DNA from: Phaseolus vulgaris
Taxonomy: Eukaryota > Streptophyta > Magnoliopsida > Fabales > Fabaceae
Direction of reading: 5' to 3'
Length of the DNA: 64,000 bases
Assembly (NCBI RefSeq): GCF_000499845.2
Contig: NC_023754.2
Location: 29,403,869 to 29,467,868 of the forward strand
Within the stretch, counting starts at the first letter, position 1, and the number at the start of each line of letters is the position of its first letter. Position numbers and translations under genes: made by a program. The notes under the pieces were generated by a model, which was given only the letters and a program-made list of their open reading frames with translations, was not told the origin of the DNA and searched no databases. Shown here in pieces: positions 1 through 9,399 of the stretch.

Positions 1-99
1 GAGGTTTTCATCAAGAATGTAAAACTATATTCTCTTCATCAGGAATGAGTCAAATATTTTCCAAACATTTATGGAAACAGCGTACTCCTCCAAAGGTCT

Positions 100-520
100 A
101 AGCTTTTTTCTGAAAACTATTGCTGGATATAATCCTATCCCTTCAAAATTTTGGAAGCGAAACACCACTCAATAAGATGGAGTGTTGTGTTATTAGGGTG
201 GAAAACACCAGACATTTGTTCTTTGAATGCTATTTCTTTGAAAGTGTTGTCTTAGGTTGTGTTACATGATGAGGTCCAAGCTCGTTTTACATAGTTTTAT
301 GGGCCTTATAAGTTGGTGTGGGAAGCATAATACAAGCTGACATAAGAGAGTAATGCATATTTGGTTTTTGGATCACTACAAGAGGATGTCAAATTTTCTT
401 TACTTGCTAGCCACAAAATCTGTATGACTGTTTGAAACACTTCTAAATTGTTGCGTTTTTGTTTTCTGGAGTTTAATATGAGGTTGTTTCTATGTTGGGT
501 TATAAAACACATTCTCAAAT
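100..520 (+). mobile_element. Decayed LINE-like reverse transcriptase tail (zf-RVT remnant)
   Basis: Around 178-250 one forward frame reads ECCVIRVENTRHLFFEC. This has the spacing of the zinc-binding zf-RVT region found near the C-terminus of plant non-LTR reverse transcriptases (CxxC, then ENxxHLFFxC), although the second Cys of the first pair is not cleanly preserved. The stretch just upstream (IPSKFWKRN) fits the same region but lies in another frame, with a stop between, so at least one frameshift is present. Downstream codons to about 520 are broken by several stops. I read it as an old inactive fragment. The match is short and could be chance. Confidence 0.35.
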
Positions 521-2306
521 TTTGTAGTGATTGAAAGTTGATGTTTTTCTGCCAGATGGTATGGGTCGTGCATCAAACAACTGATGTGCATGTGTCTTTA
601 GACTTTAAGGGTGATATCAAGGTTCAAGGAATCAGGAGCAGCATGTTTCTTTTGCTTACTTGGATCTTCAAACAAGAATAAAGGTTAATCTGTCATAAAC
701 TTTGGTCTAAAATAATCTGTCATAAACCTATTTTGGTTCTAACCATTTCCTTTTTCCCACTTCTTATAAAGATGAAAGAAGAAAATTTTTAAGCGAAAAA
801 TAATTAGAAAGTGTGTGTGTACTTTAACACATAAATCTAATTTTAAATAAAAAATTAATAAGAGTAAAATAAGTAATTCACTTAATATTACACTAAAAAT
901 AGAAAAATCCAATAATTTATGGTTCTGATGAAAAAATCCTGAAGGAATATCATAAAGGAAGAAAGGTACTTCCCTCCAAACCTATATTTCTTCCATTTCA
1001 TTTTATCCATATATATTAAGAAAAATAATAGATTATGGCTCTACAAATATTGATTTTGTGTGGATTTTTCTGGTTTCCAACTTTACTCCTTTTTCAAAGT
1101 CTCAGACCCAACTATTCTGATGTACGGAGCTATAGCAACTTGAATTTCACAAGACCCTTAAGCTGCTTTTAAGCTAAAACTATAGTTTTGGAAAGCTTTT
1201 TTAAGCAAATTGAATGTTGGTGGGGTCATAAAGCTAAATTGGTGGGGATAAGTAGAATTTCAAAGCATACTTCCTTGTGGGTTAATCATATACCCAAAGT
1301 CAATTATGAGAGTAAGTTCTCAAACAATATTTGTTTGAAAACTATTTTTTCTAGAATTCATTATCTAAACAAAAAAATCAGCAGCTGAAGTTTCTCCATT
1401 CAGAATTTGACAGGTTAAGATTAGAAAAATTGAAATACGGGAACAATAATAGTGAGCAAGTTTGGAAAATGGAGAGAGTATAAGCAATGTTATAAAGTGT
1501 AAATGAACTAAGTAAACCAGCAAAGAAGCTAAAATTTTGGTGGTAAAATGGTTTTAATAAATGCGTGTTCCCGCACGCATGTGTTTATGTATGATTTATG
1601 TGTGTATAATGAATCCTCATCCTCATGTATTCTTTGCTTAAAGTATTCTCACCCAAACTAACATAACAGAAGGATGAAAATAATTGTTGTCTAGAAGATT
1701 GGACATGGCATGGGTTTATAGTAAAAAGAGGAAGAAGAAAACAGAAGAGAAATGAGTAAAAGAGTGGAAAAAAAGGCATTGATGGCCCCTTGCAACCGCA
1801 GATTAAGGCCAAAGCGCCAAACACTACATTCAAATCCCATCTTATGTTTACCACTTACGCACAAACATGTCATTACCCAAATAAAGCATCACAAATCGTA
1901 AAGCCAAAGTTGTTTTCAACCACGACACAATCATTCTTTTTTCTTTATTATACACTAGCTAGTACTAATCACATATCATATTCAAATAATAAAATGTATT
2001 TTGTATTATTATTATTACTATATCACCTCAGCAGCTAGTAATTATTTCCATTAAAATAATCGATTAAAATGGTGACATTTGGTGGGTCATAGATTGTAAC
2101 GCAAGGGTAGAATCCATGTAATGCCAACCAAGAACATAGAAATTCTATCGACTGTCCTCTCTGGCTCCCACTTCCAATCATAGTGTTCAGACACTATGTT
2201 TGTGTTGTGCTGTCTTAAAAACCCTGTTAAAACCTCAAACACCAAACTTCTCACTCAAAAAAAGCTACTTCATTGCCTTCCTCCTTCCCCACTCATTCTC
2301 CTCAAC
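521..2306. other. Intergenic, no gene recognised
   Basis: AT-rich sequence with only short open frames that lack family resemblance. The last few hundred bases are presumably the promoter and 5' UTR of the DUF538 gene. I saw no clear repeat or RNA gene. Confidence 0.5.
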
Positions 2307-3051
2307 ATGTCTGTGCCACACAGATCTTTAGAGCCCATCTTTCTTGCTTTTCTTCTTCTTTCTTTCTCAGTGGCTGCTGCATATTCTTCTATTCATGAGC
2401 TTCTCCGAAGCCATGGCCTACCAGCAGGGCTGTTCCCAGAGAGTGTAAAGTCATACAATTTGGACCAAAGGGGTCGTTTGGAGGTGAACTTGGATGGTCC
2501 TTGCCTGGCCAAGTATGAAACAAGAGTGCTGTTTGAAACGGTGGTTCGAGCTAACCTTAGCTTTGGTCAGCTCAAGGGCTTGGAGGGTCTTTCTCAGGAA
2601 GAGCTTTTCCTGTGGTTACCTGTGAAGGATATCATTGTCAATGATCCGTCTTCTGGTCTCATTCTCATTGATATTGGTCTTGCACATAAACAGCTCTCTC
2701 TTTCTCTCTTTGAAGATCCCCCAGTTTGTAGATCCCAAGGTACTGTTTCTCTCACTCTGTATAGCTGTTACTTAGCAATCATGACATGTCCTCAATTCCT
2801 TTCAATTCTGAACCTTTCAATTATGGGGTTTGAATAGGAATCATAGTGGAAAAGCACATGCATGCCATTTTCTTCTCAGTCATTATTACTTTCCAGGCTG
2901 TCAAATCATGATTGGGGTGCATTTCAATTCTCATTAATTTATTCTTCTAGATTTCATTCCATTTTGATTTCAAAAATTGAATGTGTGGGGTGCAGGTCTT
3001 TCACTAAGTATTGGTGGAAGGAAGAGCATTGGATTTCAAGATCAGAGATGA
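2307..3051 (+). CDS. DUF538 family secreted protein
   Basis: Two exons, 2307-2739 and 2996-3051, join at a GT-AG intron (phase 1) to give 162 residues. The N-terminus is a signal peptide: a hydrophobic stretch at about residues 10-25, followed by AAAYSS. The mature part carries the DUF538 pattern: HELLRSHGLPAGLFPESVKS, then the Asp/Gly-rich LDGPCLAKYET, and a C-terminal FEDPPVC. The family (including Arabidopsis SVB, linked to trichome size) has a lipocalin/BPI-like fold and no settled biochemical role. An in-frame Met at 2196 would bury the signal peptide behind 37 extra residues, so I start at 2307. The second exon adds only 18 residues after the conserved Cys, ending SIGFQDQR. Confidence 0.9.
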
Positions 3052-3886
3052 AGGATTGCTTGTTTATGTGAAAAAAGATGGTTTCTTCTTTCCTCTTTAC
3101 AATTTTGTTTTGTTTTTCCCTTCTTCTTTTTCCTTTACAAATAAATATATGGTGCAATGTGCATAGATCCAATGAGAGTTGTGATTATTAAATTAGATAT
3201 CAGTCAAGGGAAAAAAGAGAAACTCATAGGCGGTGTTTATTGTAAAAAATCTTTATGCAATTTTGTTTGCCGCATTTTTTTTCTTCTTATAATGTTCAAG
3301 AAAAGTTATTTGATATTGTCATACCAATCATTTCATTTATTCGTTTCTTTTCCTTTTACCTTTTACTTTGCTAAAAGGGATGTTATTCTTACAAAGAAAA
3401 AGACTTTCTGATCCTATGTTGAAGATATTCAGAGAATCTGCTAATATTGACTGTTGTTTACCAAATTTGTATATCAAATTTTGAATAAAAAAAATCCACC
3501 ATAGTTCACATGACCATTCCATAAAGATCATAAATCAAACTGAGACAGGAAAGGAATAAAACTGAGGTTTTAATTTGCTTAATTTATTTCACAATATGAT
3601 CAATAATGCTGGTCAACAGTGAATTTCTTTAGTATAGCTTTTTAATTGTGTTATAAAGTCTGAGAAAGAATAAGAACCTGTTTTTAGTAAATAAAAAAAG
3701 ACTTCACATAATTGACTAGGTGGAATGGATGTGCATTATTCATTCACACTTACAACAAAAGAAAATATCTTAATTGACACGAACTAATACTCTGTTATGC
3801 CAATAATACCATAATCATTATCTACAATAAATAGAAGAAGTCCTCTTCAACTTCTCCATGTGTAATTAATAAAAGTTGCAACTTCT
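3052..3886. other. Intergenic between convergent genes
   Basis: Holds the 3' ends of the DUF538 gene (+) and the first DYT1-like gene (-), which converge here. AT-rich, with no gene recognised. Confidence 0.5.
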
Positions 3887-4884
3887 TTACATGTCATTGA
3901 TAATATCTTGCAACAAATTCTTGATTTGATTAATTTGAAGTCTTTCTCCATCTTTGACCTGAAGAATGATCAAAATGAATATTATATTATAACATTGTTA
4001 AGTTTATCAAGTAAGCATGAACACCTACATATTCACAGTAGTGCAAAGATGAATAAAATTTCATCTTCAAGTCTCTTATGAATGAGAAATTACTGTAGTA
4101 AAAAACAAGTTTTGATTATTATCATTCTCAAAATCACCTGAATGCAGCTTGTAATCAGAAATGCTCCTTTTGTGGTTGTGAGATTAGTGTCTATGAGCTC
4201 AATGCCGAAGTAATTGAGTGTCTCCATCAATTTGCTGAAACTTCCCCTCTTTTTTTCAATTATGATCTTGACCCAGAGCTTATTCTCATCTATTTGTGCC
4301 ACAATGACCTCTGCCTGCAGAAAGTAAGAGTGCTAACATTGGTAATTAAGCTATTAATTCTTTCAAGGAACAATCTTAGTTATGGCTGACCTGTATCCCC
4401 CAATTCTTCATATCTTCCACAGCTTCAATTTCATCTATTTTTGTCTCAGCTGTTTCCTCTGAAGTTGCTTCCATTTGGTGAAGTTGTTGGCTGAGACTCT
4501 GGACTTCGTCTTGCAGCTTCTCTATGTAGGTGATAGCATCTACAATAATTGTTCCTCTATTCATCTGAAAAAACAATTTAGAGCCTGAGTTTACATTCCA
4601 GCAATTTGTAAATTAAACAATGAAATTGAGCATTGAATGAACTGTTAGATTAAGAAGTAAGAAGATGAGTGTTAGGTAGTTGCATTTGTGATGAAAGGGT
4701 TTATAGACCGCAGCATCAAAAGCCTCCTACTGAGCTTCTCCCTCCTCCTCCTTTCAACCTCAAGGTTTTTTGATTTGAACTCTCTTGTGTTATCATCATA
4801 GTTCCTCTTCCTACTCATCCTTTGTGTGCTACAATCATTTTCTTCTATAGTAACACACAACCAGTCTTCATCTTCATGCTCCAT
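3887..4884 (-). CDS. DYT1: DYT1-like bHLH transcription factor, tandem copy 1
   Basis: Four exons on the minus strand (4884-4684, 4564-4391, 4314-4138, 3958-3887) give 207 residues, the length I recall for Arabidopsis DYT1. The basic region reads FKSKNLEVERRRREKL, with Asn where E-box bHLHs usually have His, as in DYT1. It is followed by helix 1, the loop, helix 2 (DAITYIEKLQ) and the C-terminal ACT-like domain (KLWVKIIIEKKRG ... GAFLITSCIQ). DYT1 controls tapetum development and pollen formation. Intron 1 must be GC-AG: exon 1 runs out at ITN, an in-frame stop follows three codons on, and exon 2 starts at ATG after TTTTTTCAG. Compared with copy 2 this copy has NPF instead of VPI in the loop and IIVDAI instead of IIEDAI in helix 2, so its dimerisation may differ. 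The paralogue lies 1.3 kb upstream. Confidence 0.85.
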
Positions 4885-4941
4885 TTGTTGGAAAAATAGG
4901 TCTTGGTAATGGAGCAGAAACAGGTAAGAATTGGCTTGTGG

Positions 4942-4950
4942 CTATATAAG
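4942..4950 (-). promoter_or_regulatory. TATA box of DYT1-like copy 1
   Basis: The minus strand reads CTTATATAG about 58-66 bases upstream of the start codon, a plausible TATA spacing. The flanking bases match the same position upstream of copy 2, so the duplication included the core promoter. Confidence 0.55.
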
Positions 4951-6166
4951 TGCTTCTCACAGAGGGATCATGTCAGATAGAGAAAGTACATTAATGCTTG
5001 TTTTGAGGGCCTTTTTGTGGTCCCTAGTTAATTCATGTATGTTTCTTATGACAAGAGAGAAATATATTTCTGTTTGGTCGCTTAAACGTGTCTTCTGCTT
5101 GTTGGAATCTTTTTAACAGAATGTGACTATGAATTCTGGATATTTTATTACAATATACGCAGTTAGAAATCACATTCAACTTCTACCTAACTTCTTTCTT
5201 TGATTTATAATATGATAAAAGGCTTTGAAAAAAGAATTTTACACTATTTTTTTAATCTTTTCTTACACAACTTTACATTTCTTTAATTTTAAATAGGGAT
5301 TCATTTAGGTATTTTTACTGAAATAAAACTTTAAATATCTTATCTTAATTATTTTTCTCTTTTGTAAGCTTGGTAGAGACAGAACATTGTAAATGATACT
5401 TTTGCAAGATGCAAATAAACTTCCATGTTTTAGTGTGATTATGAAGGCCTTTGGTAGGTGACCTTGTTGTTTGACTGAAAGTGCCACAGAACAGTTGAGT
5501 CTGCTGGTTTGTTAGCAAAATCATGTTAAGATCTCAAATTGTAAACTTTTGTTTGGATTTAAATATATTTAGTCTCTCAAAATATAATGATATTTTATAT
5601 TAGTTTTTATTTATTACTAAATAAATAAATTTAAAAAATTCCATATTTTGTAAGAGAAAAAATATAATAAAATATTTTTCAAGGATGAGAAATAGATATA
5701 AGATTTATGTTCTTCAGTAACTTTTAACAGCAGTGTCTTCTAGTAACAATATATTTAACACTGTAATTAATGCGCTGTTGTTTACTATCATTTTGTTTTG
5801 ACAGAAAATATGATTGTATGTATAAATGTACTTGATAAAGATGCATTCTTACTAATAACGAAAAATCAAGGATAAAATGAATTTTAGTTAATAATGAAAG
5901 TGGCTGGAGAGATACCAATAATAAATTAAAAAAAAAACTGAACTGTTATTATATACTTAAAACAAAATGTGACCACTTTTTTATTTTCTGCTGTAAAAAT
6001 ATTATTCATTTATTTATTTAGTTTTATATATTTTTTAATGGTTTAAAATAATATTTTTTTCCAAACAATTCAGATTCAATAAGTAATTTTATAAGTAGTT
6101 TGATATTACTGAATGAATACAGGTATGTCCATTCAAAACAGTTCTCACCAACAAATTAAACTATCC
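4951..6166. other. Intergenic between the DYT1-like copies
   Basis: Includes the upstream region of copy 1 (about 4951-5500) and very AT-rich DNA to 6120. No additional gene or clear transposon. Confidence 0.5.
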
Positions 6167-7208
6167 CTACATGCCATTGATAATATCCTGCAACAAATCC
6201 TTGGTTTGCTGAATTTCAAGTTTTTCACCATCTCTGTCCTGAACAATATAGAAATCACAATATAGAAATCACAGTTAAATAATTGAAGTGAATATTATAT
6301 CATTGTTAAGTTTTTAATGCAGAATATTTACAGATGAACCAAAGTTCATTTTAAGTCTCTTATTGGACCTATGATGAAATCATAATCATTGACAACAAAA
6401 ATAAACAAGTTTAAGTATTATCTGTTAGAATCAGAATCACCTGTATACAGCTTGTAATAAGAAATGCTCCTTTTGTGGTTGTGAGATTGGTGTCTATGAG
6501 TTCAATGCTGAAATTATTGAGAGCTTCCATCAATTTTCTGAATCTTCCTCTCTTCTTCTCAATGATGATCTTAACCCAGAGTTTATTCCCATCTATTTGT
6601 GCCACTCTAACCTCTTCCTGCACAAACCAACATTAGTAATTAATAGGTGCAGAGATTATTCATTTTCCCCCCAATCAAATAGAGGATCTCATATAAGACC
6701 TGTATCCCCAAATTCTTCATATCTTGTGCAGCATCAATTTCATCTATTTTTGCCTCTGCTGTTTCCTCTGAAGTTGCTTCCATCTGGTGAAGCTCTTGGC
6801 TGAGACTCTGGACTTTGTCTTGAAGCTTCTCAATGTACGTGATAGCATCTTCAATGATTGTGGCTTTGTTCATCTAAAACCAAAATTAGAGTTTAGAATC
6901 AGTTTACATTGAATCCGGAAAATTAATGTAACAATTTGTAAATTAAAATTGAATGAAGAAAGAGATAAAGTGAGAGTTTAGGTAGTTGCATTTGTGATGA
7001 TAGGCACTATAGCACGCAGCATCAAGAGCCTGCTACTGAGCTTCTCCCTCCTCCTCCTTTCAGTCTCAAGGTTCTTTGATTTGAACTCTCTTGTGTCATC
7101 ATCATAGTTCCTCTTCCTACCTATCCCTTGCTTGGTACAACCATTTTCAGTAGCAAGAGAAAACTCTTCCATAGTAACACATAACCAGTCCTCATCTTCA
7201 TACTCCAT
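6167..7208 (-). CDS. DYT1: DYT1-like bHLH transcription factor, tandem copy 2
   Basis: Exons 7208-6990, 6873-6700, 6617-6441 and 6238-6167 give 213 residues. Exons 2, 3 and 4 have exactly the lengths seen in copy 1 (174, 177 and 72 bases). The basic region is FKSKNLETERRRREKL, and helix 2 starts MNKATIIEDAITYIEKLQ, closer to the DYT1 consensus than copy 1. The C-terminal ACT-like domain is intact (VAQIDGNKLWVKIIIEKKRG). Exon 1 also ends at ITN followed by GCAACTACC and then an in-frame stop, so the first intron is again GC-AG. An upstream in-frame Met at 7262 exists, but the start at 7208 (MEYEDEDWLC) aligns with copy 1. This copy looks like the more conservative of the pair; the expected role is tapetal regulation. 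Confidence 0.87.
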
Positions 7209-7243
7209 TTGTGGGGTGTTGGGGAAAGGGGTGTGTTTGAAGG

Positions 7244-7252
7244 CTATGTAAG
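7244..7252 (-). promoter_or_regulatory. Degenerate TATA position of DYT1-like copy 2
   Basis: The position homologous to the TATA box of copy 1 reads CTTACATAG on the minus strand, one base away from CTTATATAG, in otherwise similar flanking sequence. The change weakens a canonical TATA core and may alter expression relative to copy 1. Confidence 0.4.
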
Positions 7253-7846
7253 TGGTTCTCATAGAGGCATCATGTCAGAGAAACAGAAGAGATAGAAAGT
7301 ACATTGATGCATGTTTTGAGGGTCTTATTTGGGTGTGGTCCCAAGTTAGTTCAGGTATGTTTCTTATGACACATTTGTGTTAGGCTGTTTAAATGTGTCT
7401 TCTGCTTGTTAGAATCTTCGTAACTGTTTTTTTTTTTTTTTTGCTCCAATCTTCCTAACAGAATGTGAAAATGCCATTAGAAATCACATTGAAGGTGTTC
7501 CTCATCTTTTTCATTGATTATAGTCTCATAAAGGCCTTAAAAGAAGAACATATCATCATTATCTACTAATGAGATTGATAAATTTACCCTCGAAGAGACA
7601 TTTCACTACTTATTTAAACTCTGATGGAATTCAAAATGCTGCAATTGGGTAAAAAAAAAAAACATTTAACGTATGTTTTGGTAAAGTCCATATAAACTCG
7701 GTGTTGGACTTGCTGACTGAAACTGGAATAACACAATTCAGTGTCCTTGTTAGAGCAAAGACATGCTTAATTATTTATGGCTAAGCCTATATTCAGTTTT
7801 TCAAAATGATACTTTTGAAAACCAAAGCAATATACAATTTGATGAT

Positions 7847-8216
7847 GGCAAATGCTCCCTGCATCCAACACTTTTCAACTTGCACCCAACATAATTTCAA
7901 AAATTCCAAAACTACCCTTTATTTCGGAAATAAAAATCTGGAATTAAAAATAATGCATTTCGGAAAAATAAATCTGAAAAAAAATTTTGTGTTTCGGATA
8001 TAAAAATCCGGAAAAAAAAATTAAAATCCCATTCCGGATAAAAAAAATTCGAAACTGAAAATAATACATTTTGGAAAAATTTATCCGGAAGAGATTATTG
8101 TGTTCCGGAAAAGAAGGTCCAGAATGTAATTTTATATGCACCCCATTTTTTTTAAGGGTATTTTCGGTTTTTCTCCTGTGATTGGGTGCAGTGATATGGT
8201 GCAGGAAGCAATTGCC
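7847..8216. mobile_element. Mutator-type MITE with perfect 9-bp target duplication
   Basis: A 370-bp element flanked by identical 9-bp direct repeats TTTGATGAT (7838-7846 and 8217-8225). The left end is GGCAAATGCTCCCTGCA; the right end, reverse-complemented, is GGCAATTGCTTCCTGCA, giving terminal inverted repeats of 17 bp with two mismatches. A 9-bp duplication is the hallmark of the Mutator superfamily. The interior (about 7920-8130) consists of imperfect units of roughly 35 bp built round TTCGGA...ATAAAAATCCGGAA. No transposase frame is present, so it is non-autonomous. The intact duplication suggests a fairly recent insertion. Confidence 0.85.
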
Positions 8217-8315
8217 TTTGATGATTAGTAATTTATTGACTCTAACTTTTGTATTTATTATTCCATAGACATTGATGGTATTGGGCTGCATCTCTTACCT
8301 TTGAAAATAATAAAC

Positions 8316-8695
8316 CCTTACAAAAAAATCACTAAAAAAAATTATTAAATAAAAATATTTTAGAATAAAAAATAATTAGTTACAATATTAAATAAATTAG
8401 ATATTATTTTAAATACTAAAAATATTATTAATTTTTAAATTAATTTTTATTATTGATAAATAGTTTTTAAATTATATCTAATTAGTTACCAAAGTTTTGG
8501 TTACCAAATTTAAAATTTAAATAATTGATAGTTAACTTGGTTGTTAATTAGATATTAATGTATGAACTATTTATTAATAATAGAAACTAATTTTTAAATT
8601 AATAATTTTTTTAATATCTAAAATAGTATCTAATTTAGTCAATATAACAACTAATTATTTTTAGTGTTTAGAATTCTATTGGATTATTTTCTAGC
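8316..8695. mobile_element. Hairpin (inverted-repeat) MITE, diverged copy
   Basis: AT-rich sequence whose left part (AAAAAATAATTAGTTAC) reappears inverted near the right end (AACTAATTATTTTTAG). The centre has a second inverted repeat (TAATTAGTTACC / GTTGTTAATTAGA). The same core occurs in two elements at 15.4 and 15.8 kb, so this is an older member of that family. The exact ends are uncertain. Confidence 0.5.
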
Positions 8696-9399
8696 CCTGA
8701 ATGTTTTATTTTTTAAATTTAATCTAATTTTTTTTAAAAATATAAAAAAACACATATTTCATAAAGATTTACAAATTGGTAAGAGTAATTTTATCAATTA
8801 TTTTTATTATTTTCTTTTATAAAACATATAGTTTAATCATCTATATTCTTATATCTTAATTTTTTTATATTATATTAACAGATACTTTTTATTTTATTAA
8901 AACTTATATATAAGTATTATGATATATTTAATTCAGATATTTATATTTATTTCAAATGTCAATAATGAAATATAAGAATACTTTTATTTAGCTTTTAGTA
9001 TTATAAATCTATGCATGATATCCAAGCAACAAGCAGTTAATGGTCTGAGTTAGAAGGCACAACCCCAACATGTTGGACTCTGTTCAGTTGCTACAGTTGA
9101 GGAGGGAACAATGGAAGAACACTCTCATTGACTTGGTCCATATTTTATGCAAAATTACATTTTTGTCCTTTACTAAAAAAATTGCACTTTTAGATATTTT
9201 TTTAGATTATGTAATACGAAATACAGAATCTATGTTAAAAAAACACATTTCACATCAATTACTTTAATTACTATAGGGAAAAACGAAAGTAGAAACGTAA
9301 TCTAACAACAGTACACTTAACAAACTCGTCTACTTCCCTTTCAAACGATCCTCAAACACATATATATGGCATCTCTAATTATTGGTATGAGCATAGAAA
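8696..9399. other. Intergenic, 3' flank of terpene synthase A
   Basis: AT-rich sequence with no gene recognised. Confidence 0.5.

Noticed and set aside
2196..2306. Upstream in-frame Met for the DUF538 gene
   Set aside because: It would place 37 unrelated residues in front of a clear signal peptide; family members start at the equivalent of 2307.
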